Notes: generated by a model not told the origin, from the sequence alone. 64,000 bases of DNA from Peterkaempfera sp044755465 (GCF_044755465.1 NZ_JBIVRB010000008.1:124001-188000), one strand, 5' to 3'; shown: positions 25,691-34,659, counted from the stretch's first letter. A program made the numbers and translations.

Positions 25691-26841
25691 GCGTGGAGTG
25701 CCTTCCTCATCGTCTCGGCCACCTGCGGGTCGCTGATGACGGCCAGCGGGGACTGGAGCCCGTGGTCGAGCCGGTGGACGGTCAGCCGGTCCACCGCGTC
25801 GGTCCAGGCCCGCTCGGCCGGGTGCGGGTCGAAGCCGTCCGTGACCAGGACGGCCCGGCCCGCACAGGGCGCGTATGCGTACTGCTGGACGGCCAGCGCG
25901 AGCCGGGCCCAGGCCAGCTGGAGCCGGGGGAGGTCCCCGGGGCGCACCGTGTCGTCGTACCAGTGCCCGGCGCGGAGCCTGGCGTGGATCTCCTCGATGC
26001 TCTCGCCGCCGGTGAGGGCGAGACGTCCGGACAGCGTGGCCAGCCGGCGGCTCAGCAGCCCGTCGAGGGTGGCGGCGGGCTCGCCGGACGCCGCTCCGGC
26101 GGGCGGGTCGACCAGCGCCAGCAGCGCCACCTCGGCGCCGTTGGCGCGCAGGCGGCCGGCCAGGTCGAAGGCGACCGCCGCGCCGGGGCCGAATCCGGCC
26201 AGCCGGTACGCTCCGCCGGGCTGGTGTCGGCGCAGGTCCGTGAGGAGCCGGTCCGCGAGCCGCCCGACGGCGCCGGTCGGCGGGAGCGGGCCGTGGGCGT
26301 CCGCGAGCGGGAAGCCGTAGGCGGCGCGCCCGTCCAGCCAGGTCGCGACCGCGTCCCGTTCCGCCTGGGCGTGGCTGTCGGAGTGCACGACGAACAGCGG
26401 CTCCGCCGCGTCGCCTGCGGCGATGGGCACGGCCTGGACGTCCGCCTCGGCCTGCCCGTCCGCCGCCCCGGCGTCCTGGGCGCCGCTGCCCGGGTCCAGG
26501 GCGCCGCCCCGGGGCGCGTCGGGTGACGCGGGGTCGCGGGGCAGGGTCAGCTGTTCGGCGAGCCGGGCCGGTGTCGGGTTCCGCAGCGCCGCAGAGCTGC
26601 GGACCCGCAGGCCGCGCTCGCGGGCCGCGGCCACGATCTGCACGATCGCGAGTGAGTCGCCGCCCAGCTCGAAGAAGTCGTCGTACGGTGAGACGTCATG
26701 GCCGAAATGCGCGCTCCAGAGCTCGCACAGCAGGCGCTCGACCGCGTGGCAGGTGAGCGGGATCGCGGTGTCCACGTCCTCGGCGCGACGGGTGGCCGCC
26801 GGAGGGTGCGAAGGTATTCGATTCCGAAAGTTCGCGCGCAC
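25687..26841 (-). CDS. Carrier (T) domain fused to a catalytically dead thioesterase-like domain
   Basis: The 384-residue protein opens the leftward NRPS operon. A T domain spans about 30-100 (FFELGGDSLAIVQ, phosphopantetheine Ser63). An Ala/Gly/Asp-rich linker (100-145) follows, then a thioesterase-like domain (147-384) whose nucleophile elbow reads GFGPG (216-220): the serine is replaced by Gly218 through a GGC codon. Hydrolysis is therefore not expected; the domain may only hold a substrate or partner. The T domain is the obvious target for the carrier-less A domain two genes downstream. The start is GTG 26841 with GGAG 8 bases upstream. Confidence 0.82.
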   Translation of the reverse strand: MRANFRNRIPSHPPAATRRAEDVDTAIPLTCHAVERLLCELWSAHFGHDVSPYDDFFELGGDSLAIVQIVAAARERGLRVRSSAALRNPTPARLAEQLTLPRDPASPDAPRGGALDPGSGAQDAGAADGQAEADVQAVPIAAGDAAEPLFVVHSDSHAQAERDAVATWLDGRAAYGFPLADAHGPLPPTGAVGRLADRLLTDLRRHQPGGAYRLAGFGPGAAVAFDLAGRLRANGAEVALLALVDPPAGAASGEPAATLDGLLSRRLATLSGRLALTGGESIEEIHARLRAGHWYDDTVRPGDLPRLQLAWARLALAVQQYAYAPCAGRAVLVTDGFDPHPAERAWTDAVDRLTVHRLDHGLQSPLAVISDPQVAETMRKALHA

Positions 26842-26903
26842 GGCGAGGCTCCGTCTCTTGAATCGAGCTTGTCAGGAAGCTTCGTTTCTGGGCCGATGCC
26901 AGG

Positions 26904-26956
26904 ACAGGCATCCGGCAGGCAATTTGTCCGGCCTCAATTGCCGGTTCGCTGCCTGG
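26904..26956. promoter_or_regulatory. Bidirectional cluster operator, site C
   Basis: Rightward: CAATTGCC (26935-26942) and CTGCCTGG (26949-26956). Leftward: AAATTGCC (complement of 26918-26925) and ATGCCTGT (complement of 26904-26911). In both directions the TGCC cores are exactly 11 bp apart, as at sites A and B. It lies between the NRPS operon and the oxygenase gene. Confidence 0.6.
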
Positions 26957-27084
26957 AGATCGCGCGGCACCGCCGGAAAGACTCCCATCGATCGCCGTAG
27001 GGCGATTGCGCATTCAGCGGCGACTCTCATCCGAGAGGACAGGCCCCGGTCGCCTCAAGGATATTCCGACGAGGAGAACCAAGC

Positions 27085-28095
27085 GTGACCTCAACCATGG
27101 CGAGCACGAATACCGACCACCTCGGAGAGATCTCCGCTCTCGAACTGACCGGCGAGGAGCGGATCGAGCTGGAGGCGCTGGTGAAGCGCCTGCGGGGCAG
27201 TGACCCGGCGCTGGTGGACGATCCCGACTGGCAGAGGCAGGCCCGGGAGGAGAGCTGCCGGCTGCCGCACCGGCTGAGCGGGGCGGTGCGGGCCTTCCGG
27301 CATGACGCCGGGCTCGACGGCACCCTGACGATCAGCAATCTGCCGCTGGGGGCGGAGCCGCTGCCGCCCACCCCCACCGTGCCGGAGTCGGTGGAGCGCG
27401 CCGTCACGGGCCCGGCCGCCGTGGCGGTGCTGCTCGGCTGCGAGCTGGGGGCGCTCATCGCCTTCCGCGGCGAGAAGCAGGGCGCGCTGGTGCAGAACGT
27501 GGTCCCGGTGCCCGCCCTCGCGGCCTCGCAGAGCAACGGCGGCTCGGTGCGCCTGGAGTTCCACACCGAGAACGCCTTCCACCCGCACCGCCCGGACTTC
27601 GTGGGGCTGCTGTGCCTGCGGTCCGCGCACGAGGACCAGGTCGGTACGCAGGTCGCCTCGGTCCGCCGCGCCTTTCCGCTGCTCGACGAGGCCGACCGTA
27701 CGGTCCTTCAGGAGCCGCGCTTCGTCACCGATCCCCCGCCCTCCTTCCACGCGGCGGGCCTCCAGCCGGCGGAGCCGCCCCGTGCGCAGCCGGTGCTCAG
27801 CGGCGCCCCGGAGGACCCGGACATCTGCGTCGACTTCCATGCCACCCGCGCCCTCGACGAGCACGCCGCGCGGTCCCTGACCCGGCTGCGCGAGGCCCTG
27901 GTGGCGGTGCGCACCGACGCGGTGCTCCGGCCCGGGGACATGATCTTCGTGGACAATCGGATCGTCGTCCACGGGCGGGTCGCGTTCACGCCCCGCTACG
28001 ACGGCAACGACCGCTGGCTGCACCGCGTCTTCGTCCACCTGGACCACCGCCGCAGCCGCCGCAACCGCCCCGGCAACGGGGCCGTGCTGGCCTGA
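27085..28095 (+). CDS. Fe(II)/2-oxoglutarate amino-acid hydroxylase (clavaminate synthase-like)
   Basis: The 336-residue protein belongs to the clavaminate-synthase-like group that includes VioC and AsnO, beta-hydroxylases of free Arg and Asn. It shows the metal triad His160-x-Glu162 (FHTENAFHP) and His296 (VVHGR), followed by Arg310 and Arg314 in DGNDRWLHRVFV, either of which may bind 2-oxoglutarate. Length and motif spacing fit the family. It probably hydroxylates an amino acid before an A domain takes it. GTG 27085 has GAGGAGA upstream. It is driven rightward from site C. Confidence 0.85.
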   Translation: MTSTMASTNTDHLGEISALELTGEERIELEALVKRLRGSDPALVDDPDWQRQAREESCRLPHRLSGAVRAFRHDAGLDGTLTISNLPLGAEPLPPTPTVPESVERAVTGPAAVAVLLGCELGALIAFRGEKQGALVQNVVPVPALAASQSNGGSVRLEFHTENAFHPHRPDFVGLLCLRSAHEDQVGTQVASVRRAFPLLDEADRTVLQEPRFVTDPPPSFHAAGLQPAEPPRAQPVLSGAPEDPDICVDFHATRALDEHAARSLTRLREALVAVRTDAVLRPGDMIFVDNRIVVHGRVAFTPRYDGNDRWLHRVFVHLDHRRSRRNRPGNGAVLA

Positions 28096-28572
28096 CCCGC
28101 ACCGCCGGGACCTTCGCCGGGGCAGCCGGGCACGCCCGCGCCGGGCCGGTGATGCGGTCGGCCGGCGATGCGGTCGGCCGGTGATGCGGTGGGCCGCCGG
28201 GCCGGCCGGGCCGACGGCCGGCCCCGCGGCCCCCCGCTGCCCCGCTGCCCTCCGACCTCGGCCAATAGCGGTTCCATACTGCCGGTATACCGTCTCTGAA
28301 TCGGCTCTCCATAGCTTCGGGGCGATCAGCGGAATGTGCTGATGACGCTTCCCGGGCAGCGCCGTTGCCGGCGCGCGAGCCGACAAACCGGAAGCACACA
28401 GCCGGACACCGTGTTGGCAATGCCGACCACACCACCCCGGGACGGCGGTCGCCGCAACCCGGGCCGGGCCGCACCACCGCGGCCTCGCCCGGTCCCCGCC
28501 TGTTCGATCCTCCTGAAACGGCTCCTGCTCACAGCCACGCGACCGTCGACCGACAGGAAGAGTGCTCACCCC
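28096..28572. other. Intergenic region with a 16-bp triplicate repeat
   Basis: No gene is supported in this gap. At about 28145-28192 a 16-base unit (CCGGTGATGCGGTCGG type) occurs three times in tandem. The rest, relatively A+T-rich around 28262-28320, probably holds the promoter of the ABC exporter operon. I did not find the 11-bp TGCC operator of the other cluster promoters here. Confidence 0.5.
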
Positions 28573-30492
28573 ATGGCCGTCCTGCGCACCCCCTTGAGCC
28601 GAAAGCCCAAGTTATCGCCCACACTCCACGGGATTTTCACCCTCCTGCGCCTGCTCCCCCAGGTCAACCGGACCAAAGCCGTGCTGGGCGCGCTGGGCGT
28701 GCTGCTGGCCTCGGTGCTCCCGGTGGCGGTCGCGGTGGTGACCGGCATGCTCATCGGCTCGATCGGCCCGGCCCTCGACGCCGGTCTCTCCTCCCCGGCC
28801 GGGCGGCACACCTTTGTGCTGCTGGCCGTGGCCGGCGCCCTGGTGATGGTGCAGCAGACCCTGGCGCCCGTGCTGGCGGCGCTCGGCGAGACCCTCGGCC
28901 GCGAGGTCGACCGGGATCTACAGCAGCGGGTCATGGCCGCCGTCGGCCGACCGGAGGGCACCGCCCATCTGACCGACCCCCAGGTGCTGGACGCCCTGCG
29001 GGTGGTGCGCGGCCTCGGGATGACCGAGACCGACCGGCCGAGCCAGGCGGTGGGAGCGCTCGCGGTGGTGCTGCCGGCCTGGCTGCGGGCGGTGGCGGCG
29101 GCGGCCACCCTGGTCGCCTTCCACTGGTGGGTGGGGCTGCTCTGGCTGCTGACCTGGCCGGTGGTGGTGCACTTCATGCAGCGTGAGTACTTCCGCGTCG
29201 GCCGGGTGGGCTACGCCAGCAGCAACGCGCTGCGGCAGGCCGAGTACCTGCGGGACCTGGTGCTCGCCCGGCCCGCTGCCAAGGAGGTGCGCCTGTGGGG
29301 TCTGCTGGACTGGCTGGTCGAGCGGTTCGAGCGGTCCTGGCGCCAGGCGACGGAGCCGGTGTGGCGGCAGCGCAAGCCGCGCGCCCGCGTGGTGTTCGGC
29401 GCCACCGGTACGATCGCGGTGGTCAACCTGGTGAGCTACGCCACGCTGGCCTGGTCGGGCGTGCACCATGACATCGGCCTGGGTGCCGTCGCCATCTACG
29501 CGCAGGCGCTGGCGCTGGCCAACAACTACACGGCCTTCGACGACAACAACGCCTACCTCTCCTTCGCCGGCGCCGCCGTCCCCCGGGTGCTCAGCCTGGA
29601 CGCCGGCCTCGCCGCCACCGCCGCTCCGGCCGGGCTCCGGCTCGCGGAGCTGCCCACCGCGTTCCCGGCCGAGCGGATCAGCTTCGCCGGGGTCCGGTTC
29701 CACTACCCCGGAACCGAACGGGAGGCGCTGCGCGGCGTGGACCTGGAGATCGCCGCGGGCCGCTCGCTCGCCATCGTGGGCGACAACGGCGCGGGCAAGA
29801 GCTCGCTGGTGAAGCTGCTCTGCGGTCTGCACACCCCGACCTCCGGCAGCATCCGGGTCGACGGGCACGACCTGGCGGACCTCGACCAGGCGGCCTGGCG
29901 CAGCAAGATCGGCGTACTGTTCCAGGACTTCGCGCGCTACCACCTCACGGTGGCGGAGAACATCGGCATGGGCGCTCCGCAGTACGCCGACGACCGGGAG
30001 CGGCTGCGGGACGCCGCGCACCGGGCGGGCGCGCTGTCCCTGATCGAAGGGCTCCCGGGCGGCTGGGACACCATCCTGTCGCCGGAGTACACCGGCGGTA
30101 CCGACCTCTCGGGCGGGCAGTGGCAGCGCATCGCACTGGCGCGGGCCCTGTTCGCCGTGGACGCGGGCGCCCAGGTGCTGATCCTGGACGAGCCGACGGC
30201 GGCGCTCGACGTACGGGCCGAGGCGGAGATCTACGAGCGCTTCCTCGAACTGACCGCCGGACTGACCACGATCCTCATCTCGCACCGCTTCTCCACGGTC
30301 CGGTGCGCGGAGCGCATCATCGTGCTCCAGGACGGCGTGGTCGCGGAGGACGGCGGGCACGACGAACTGCTGGCCCGGCGGGGACGCTACGCGGCGATGT
30401 TCGACCTCCAGGCGGCCCGCTTCACCGAGCCCGCGCCGGGCGAGGAAGCCGGCCTCGGACTCCAGGCGACGGCGGAGGCGGGACATGCGTAA
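28573..30492 (+). CDS. ABC transporter, fused membrane and ATPase domains (first of a pair)
   Basis: The 639-residue half-transporter has about six N-terminal membrane spans (to about residue 340) and a C-terminal ATPase: Walker A VGDNGAGKSSL, signature LSGGQWQRIALARA, Walker B VLILDEPTAALD and the switch His in ISHRFSTV. It should pair with the next gene as a heterodimeric exporter. Codon 14 is TTA (28612-28614), the rare leucine codon read by bldA tRNA, so translation is expected to depend on development. ATG 28573 is chosen because membrane homology begins soon after; AGGAAG lies 12 bases upstream. A longer frame from 28336 has no protein-like sequence. Confidence 0.88.
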   Translation: MAVLRTPLSRKPKLSPTLHGIFTLLRLLPQVNRTKAVLGALGVLLASVLPVAVAVVTGMLIGSIGPALDAGLSSPAGRHTFVLLAVAGALVMVQQTLAPVLAALGETLGREVDRDLQQRVMAAVGRPEGTAHLTDPQVLDALRVVRGLGMTETDRPSQAVGALAVVLPAWLRAVAAAATLVAFHWWVGLLWLLTWPVVVHFMQREYFRVGRVGYASSNALRQAEYLRDLVLARPAAKEVRLWGLLDWLVERFERSWRQATEPVWRQRKPRARVVFGATGTIAVVNLVSYATLAWSGVHHDIGLGAVAIYAQALALANNYTAFDDNNAYLSFAGAAVPRVLSLDAGLAATAAPAGLRLAELPTAFPAERISFAGVRFHYPGTEREALRGVDLEIAAGRSLAIVGDNGAGKSSLVKLLCGLHTPTSGSIRVDGHDLADLDQAAWRSKIGVLFQDFARYHLTVAENIGMGAPQYADDRERLRDAAHRAGALSLIEGLPGGWDTILSPEYTGGTDLSGGQWQRIALARALFAVDAGAQVLILDEPTAALDVRAEAEIYERFLELTAGLTTILISHRFSTVRCAERIIVLQDGVVAEDGGHDELLARRGRYAAMFDLQAARFTEPAPGEEAGLGLQATAEAGHA

Positions 30493-32275
30493 GCCCTTCC
30501 AGGCGTTCCGGGAGCTGATGCGCATCGGCTTCCGCGCCGCACCGTGGCACGCCACGATGCAGTTCCTCACCGGCATCGTCTTCGAGATCTCCGTACCGAT
30601 CGGCGGCCTCGGTGCCAAGACGATCGTGGACGCGGCGGTCTCCGGGGATCTGCGCCTCGGCATCGGCGCCGCCGTGCTGATGGGGCTGGCGGTCTGCGCC
30701 GCGCTGACCTCGGTCTTCTACTACGTGCACTGCCTCTTCACCGTCCAGGAGCGCGCCGCCGCGGTGGCGAGCAAGCGGCTGATGCGGCTGATCGGCGGCG
30801 CCGAGGGGCTGACGCACTACGAGTACCCCGAGTACCTGGACCAGGTGCAGCGCATCCGGGAGCAGCAGGGCCAGCTGTCGGGCATGGTGAACGCGACCTC
30901 CGGCGTGCTGCGGGTCGGGGCGACCCTGATCGTCACCGCCGTGCTGCTGGCCCGGGTGGACCTGCTGCTGCTCTGCCTGCCCGTGCTCGCCGGGGTGTCC
31001 TTCTGGCTCGGCAAGGTCAGCCGCGACCTGACGGTGCGGGCGCAGGAGGAGACGAGCGAGCAGGAGCGGCTGCGCCGGCACCTGTTCGAGCTGGGCACGT
31101 CCACCGAGGCGTCGGGCGAACTGCGGGTCTACGGTCTGACGGGCCTGATGGGCGAGCGGCACCGGCGGGTCTCCGGGTCGGTGATCGGGCTGCGCAACCG
31201 GGCGAGGTGGAAGGGCGCGGTCCTCCAGGCGGTCGACGCGCTGGTCACCGCCATCGGGTACATCGCCGCGATCACGCTGGTCATGGTGCTCGCGGTGCGC
31301 GGCACCGCCACCGCGGGCGATGTGGTGCTGGTGCTCGGCCTGGCCGCCCAGCTCAGCTCGACCGTCGGGACGGCGGTGCAGTACGGCACCTACTTCCTCG
31401 TGGTGCTGCGGGTGGGCGGGCGCTTCGTCTGGCTCCAGGAGTACGTGGCCGGCGAGCGGCGCACCCCGGCCGCCCCCGCCGCGCTGCCCGACACGCTGCA
31501 CCGGGGCATCGAACTGGAGGACGTCGGCTTCGCGTACCCGGGTGCGGAGGACGGCCGCGGCGTGCTCGACGGAGTGAGCCTGCGCCTGCCGCCGGGCGCG
31601 GTCGTCGCGCTGGTCGGGGACAACGGCGCGGGCAAGACGACGCTGATCAAACTGCTCTGCGGCTTCTACCGGCCCGACTCCGGCCGGATTCTGGTGGAGG
31701 GCGTGGACCTGGCGGCGTTCGACACCGCCGAGTGGCGGTCGAGGTGCGCGGCGGCGTTCCAGGACTACGCCCGGCTGGAGTTCCCCGTCCTGGAGACGGT
31801 GGGCGTCGGTGACCTGCCACGGATCGAGGACCGGGACGCCGTGGGTGCGGCGGTGGAGCGGGCCGACGCCTCGGGCGTGGTCGAGAGCCTGCCGCAGGGC
31901 CTGGACACCCAGTTGGGCAGCCGCTGGGACGACGGGGCGGAGCTGTCCGGAGGGCAGTGGCAGCGGCTGGCGCTGGGGCGCGGGCTGATGCGCACCGAAC
32001 CGCTGATCGCCGTGTTCGACGAGCCCACCGCCGCGCTGGACGCGCACACCGAGAACGCGCTGTTCGAACGGTTCGCGGCTGCCGCGCGCGCCGGCCGGCA
32101 GCGGAACACCGTCACCCTCCTGGTCTCCCACCGCTTCTCGACCGTCGGGATGGCCGACCTGATCATCGTGCTCGACGATGGGAAGATCAAGGAACAGGGC
32201 AGTCACCGGGAGCTGATGTCCCGAGGCGGGCTCTACGCCGAGCTCTTCGAACTTCAATCCCGGGGGTACCGATGA
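30485..32275 (+). CDS. ABC transporter, fused membrane and ATPase domains (second of a pair)
   Basis: The 596-residue protein has the same layout as its upstream partner: membrane spans in residues 1-330, then an ATPase with Walker A VGDNGAGKTTL, signature LSGGQWQRLALGRG, Walker B IAVFDEPTAALD and switch His in VSHRFSTV. ATG 30485 overlaps the end of the first transporter gene by 8 bases. The two probably form a heterodimeric exporter in the cell membrane, for the product or for self-resistance. The regulator gene overlaps its stop codon, which ties export and regulation together. Confidence 0.9.
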   Translation: MRKPFQAFRELMRIGFRAAPWHATMQFLTGIVFEISVPIGGLGAKTIVDAAVSGDLRLGIGAAVLMGLAVCAALTSVFYYVHCLFTVQERAAAVASKRLMRLIGGAEGLTHYEYPEYLDQVQRIREQQGQLSGMVNATSGVLRVGATLIVTAVLLARVDLLLLCLPVLAGVSFWLGKVSRDLTVRAQEETSEQERLRRHLFELGTSTEASGELRVYGLTGLMGERHRRVSGSVIGLRNRARWKGAVLQAVDALVTAIGYIAAITLVMVLAVRGTATAGDVVLVLGLAAQLSSTVGTAVQYGTYFLVVLRVGGRFVWLQEYVAGERRTPAAPAALPDTLHRGIELEDVGFAYPGAEDGRGVLDGVSLRLPPGAVVALVGDNGAGKTTLIKLLCGFYRPDSGRILVEGVDLAAFDTAEWRSRCAAAFQDYARLEFPVLETVGVGDLPRIEDRDAVGAAVERADASGVVESLPQGLDTQLGSRWDDGAELSGGQWQRLALGRGLMRTEPLIAVFDEPTAALDAHTENALFERFAAAARAGRQRNTVTLLVSHRFSTVGMADLIIVLDDGKIKEQGSHRELMSRGGLYAELFELQSRGYR

Positions 32276-33609
32276 CGCTCAACTACAGCGATGAACGCAC
32301 CCTGTTGGGCGGCCAGCTGCCGGCCTGGAACTCCCGGCTGATCGCGACGCTGCGGATCCAGCGCGGCTGGACCCAGGAGGAGCTCGCGGAGTACTCGGGA
32401 CTGAGCGTACGCACCATCAGGAACCTGGAGCTGGGCCGGGTGCAGAATCCGCGCCGCTCCTCGGTGGACCTGCTGGTGACCGCGCTCGGCGTGGCCGACG
32501 AGCAGCGGCACGGCGCCGAGCACCTGGACCACGCGCGGTGGCGCGGGCTGCCGGCGGCGAACTCGGCGCTGGTCGGCAGCCCCTCGGTGCACCAGCAGTT
32601 GGCGAACACGGTCCGCACCAACCGGCTGACGACCTTCCTCGGCCCGGGAGGGGTCGGCAAGACCCGGATGGCGCTGAGCGTGGCCGCGCAGATCAGCCAC
32701 TTCTTCCGGGACGGCGTCGAGGTCGTGGAGCTCGGCGACCTCAGGACCGAGCACGACTCGGTCGAGGAGCAGGCCGCGGCGGTGCTGCACCGCGTACGGC
32801 GGCAGCTGAGCCGGGGGCGCCCGGTGGCCCAGCCCGGTACGGCCGAGATCGAGGCCGAGACCAATATGCTGCTCGTGCTGGACAACGCGGAGCACATCCC
32901 GGCCGGTGTCATGGCGGCCACCCGGGAGTTACAGGCCACCTTCTCCGGTGTGCACATCCTGATCACGGCGCGCCGCCGGCTCACGGAGCGGCTGGGCGCG
33001 AACCGGGAGATCCACCCGCTGCCCCTTGAGCAGGCGCCCGGCGAGCCGCTGTCCGGCGTCCCCGCCGTGGAGCTGTTCCTCCAGCACGTCGGAGCCGAGT
33101 CGCAGGCGGCGGCGGAGCTGGAGAAGGACCTGCCGCTGATCGCCGAGCTGTGTCGGCGGCTGGGCGGCATTCCGCGCTACATCGAGTTCGCGGCGGAGTG
33201 CCTGCGCGCCATACCGATCCGCCTGATGCTCTCCTACGGGCCCACGCCGGAGATGCTCTGGTCCAACGACCATGCGCTGCTGCGCCACCAGCGGTCGGTG
33301 ACCGACAGCATCCGGTGGAGCATCGATCTGCTGAGCGACGATCACCGGTTGCTGCTGGAGCGGATCGCCGCGCTGCCCACCCGCCGTTTCGTGCTCGACG
33401 CGATCACCGCCGAGTACGACCGGCTGGGGCGGGGGACGTCCCCGAATCCGCTGACGCTCGTCTCGGACCTGCTGGACACCTCGCTGCTGCTGCCCGATCC
33501 GGCCCACCACTACCACTACCGGCTGGCCCCTTTCGTCGCCGAGGTGGTGCGGCGCCTGGGGGCGGACCGCCCGATGCCGGGGTCCGGCGGTCCAGCGATC
33601 GGCCGCTGA
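32272..33609 (+). CDS. XRE helix-turn-helix / NB-ARC ATPase regulator with a TTA codon
   Basis: The 445-residue protein has a Cro/CI-type helix-turn-helix at about 22-75 (TLRIQRGWTQEELAEYSGLS followed by VRTIRNLELG), then an NB-ARC/STAND ATPase domain with P-loop GPGGVGKT (124-131), Walker B NMLLVLDNAEH and a later SIRWSIDLLSDDHRLLLERI helix region. It has no TPR tail of any length. Such proteins switch state by nucleotide binding. It is the only regulator inside the cluster and so the best candidate to act at sites A-C. Codon 220 is TTA (32929-32931), predicting bldA control. ATG 32272 overlaps the exporter stop (ATGA). Confidence 0.82.
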   Translation: MTLNYSDERTLLGGQLPAWNSRLIATLRIQRGWTQEELAEYSGLSVRTIRNLELGRVQNPRRSSVDLLVTALGVADEQRHGAEHLDHARWRGLPAANSALVGSPSVHQQLANTVRTNRLTTFLGPGGVGKTRMALSVAAQISHFFRDGVEVVELGDLRTEHDSVEEQAAAVLHRVRRQLSRGRPVAQPGTAEIEAETNMLLVLDNAEHIPAGVMAATRELQATFSGVHILITARRRLTERLGANREIHPLPLEQAPGEPLSGVPAVELFLQHVGAESQAAAELEKDLPLIAELCRRLGGIPRYIEFAAECLRAIPIRLMLSYGPTPEMLWSNDHALLRHQRSVTDSIRWSIDLLSDDHRLLLERIAALPTRRFVLDAITAEYDRLGRGTSPNPLTLVSDLLDTSLLLPDPAHHYHYRLAPFVAEVVRRLGADRPMPGSGGPAIGR

Positions 33610-33629
33610 ACCGCCGGGCCGGGGCCGGC

Positions 33630-34538
33630 TCAGCCGAGCTCGGGCCAGTTGGCGAGGTCGTCGCCGTGCGCGTGGATCAGGGCGGAGACGGTCCGCTCCA
33701 GGCCGAACGCCATGCACGAGGTGTGCGCCGGGCCCTCGTCCGCGAAGTCGATGGCGAAACGCTCGCCGAGGTGGTCCTTGTGGCAGTTGGCCGAGGCGAT
33801 CGCCGTGCCCGGGTCGCCGTCGCGGACCGGGGCGATGAACTCGTACTTCAGGTTCTGCTGGAGCTGGCTGGTGCGCATGAACCGGTCGCCGGGGCCGAAG
33901 AAGGGATCGCTGGCCGTCTGGACGGAGACCGCCACCCCGAGCCGCGCGAACAGCTCCTCGCAGCGGGTGATCCAGGCGTCCCGCCACTGCCAGGCCTCGT
34001 CCTGCCCGGCGACCACCACGAACTCGCGCATCCGGAAGGACCGGAAGCGGCCGTACTCGCTGGTCGCCTCGTGGCGGTAGCAGTGGCCGACGGCGTCGAA
34101 GAAGCGCGCCTCCCCGATGGTGCTGTCCGCGATCTGCGGATAGACGCTGTAGCAGACGGCCGGGGCCAGCACCACGTCGGTCTCCTCCCGCGCGGCCAGG
34201 TCCTGGGCCTCCGGGGCCTCGCCGGTCCGCAGCGCGTGCACCGTGCCCAGCAGCTGCGGAAAGGACTCGGCGTACTCGGCACGGTCGATGTTCGAGCGCG
34301 GGACGACCGGCGCATACCAGGTCGGTCCCGGCGATCCCGCCGGATCGATCGCGCTCAGCGCCGCCTGGAGCCGCGTCAGCACCGATTCGAACTTCGGGGT
34401 GAAGCTCAGCAGCCCGGGTATCCCGGTGGGCAGCACCCAGGAGGCCGCTGTCAGCTGCTCCAGCCGGTCCGGTGCTCGGCCGTCGGTGCCCGCGCCGTCG
34501 AGTGCGCCGAGCCCGTGCCCGGCCGTCGTGGTTGCCAT
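33630..34538 (-). CDS. Amino acid:carrier-protein ligase, truncated seryl-tRNA-synthetase-like
   Basis: The 302-residue protein is a class II synthetase catalytic core without the N-terminal tRNA-binding arm. Motif 2 appears as FRSFRMREF and motif 3 as GLERTVSAL. Cys129 (AVCYSVY), Glu172 (MREF) and Cys275 (HTSCMAFG) sit close to the zinc ligands Cys131, Glu176 and Cys279 described for the Bradyrhizobium enzyme of this family. Those enzymes adenylate Gly or Ala and load it on a carrier protein, not on tRNA. Here it should load one of the cluster carriers that has no working A domain. ATG 34538 is chosen; AAGGAG lies 13 bases upstream, and an in-frame GTG nearer to it is possible. Confidence 0.82.
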   Translation of the reverse strand: MATTTAGHGLGALDGAGTDGRAPDRLEQLTAASWVLPTGIPGLLSFTPKFESVLTRLQAALSAIDPAGSPGPTWYAPVVPRSNIDRAEYAESFPQLLGTVHALRTGEAPEAQDLAAREETDVVLAPAVCYSVYPQIADSTIGEARFFDAVGHCYRHEATSEYGRFRSFRMREFVVVAGQDEAWQWRDAWITRCEELFARLGVAVSVQTASDPFFGPGDRFMRTSQLQQNLKYEFIAPVRDGDPGTAIASANCHKDHLGERFAIDFADEGPAHTSCMAFGLERTVSALIHAHGDDLANWPELG

Positions 34539-34659
34539 CGTGAGGATCACGCTCCTTGGGGAAAGCAGGGTACGGAGGTCTCGGGACTCGCGACCTCGGT
34601 CCGGAAAAGGGCCGGCCGTGCGGCCCCGCCACCAGCCGGCCTTCTCGGCGAATCGGCGG

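Noticed and set aside
28336..28572. Longer N terminus for the first ABC transporter
   Set aside because: The extra residues are Arg/Pro-rich with no membrane or domain features; the region is better read as promoter and leader.
32272..33609. Calling the regulator a SARP
   Set aside because: The 11-bp operator spacing suggests a SARP, but the N terminus is an XRE-type helix-turn-helix, and no OmpR-type winged helix or BTAD domain is visible.
33630..34538. Housekeeping seryl-tRNA synthetase
   Set aside because: The protein is about 120 residues too short, lacks the N-terminal tRNA-binding coiled coil, and lies in a biosynthetic cluster.
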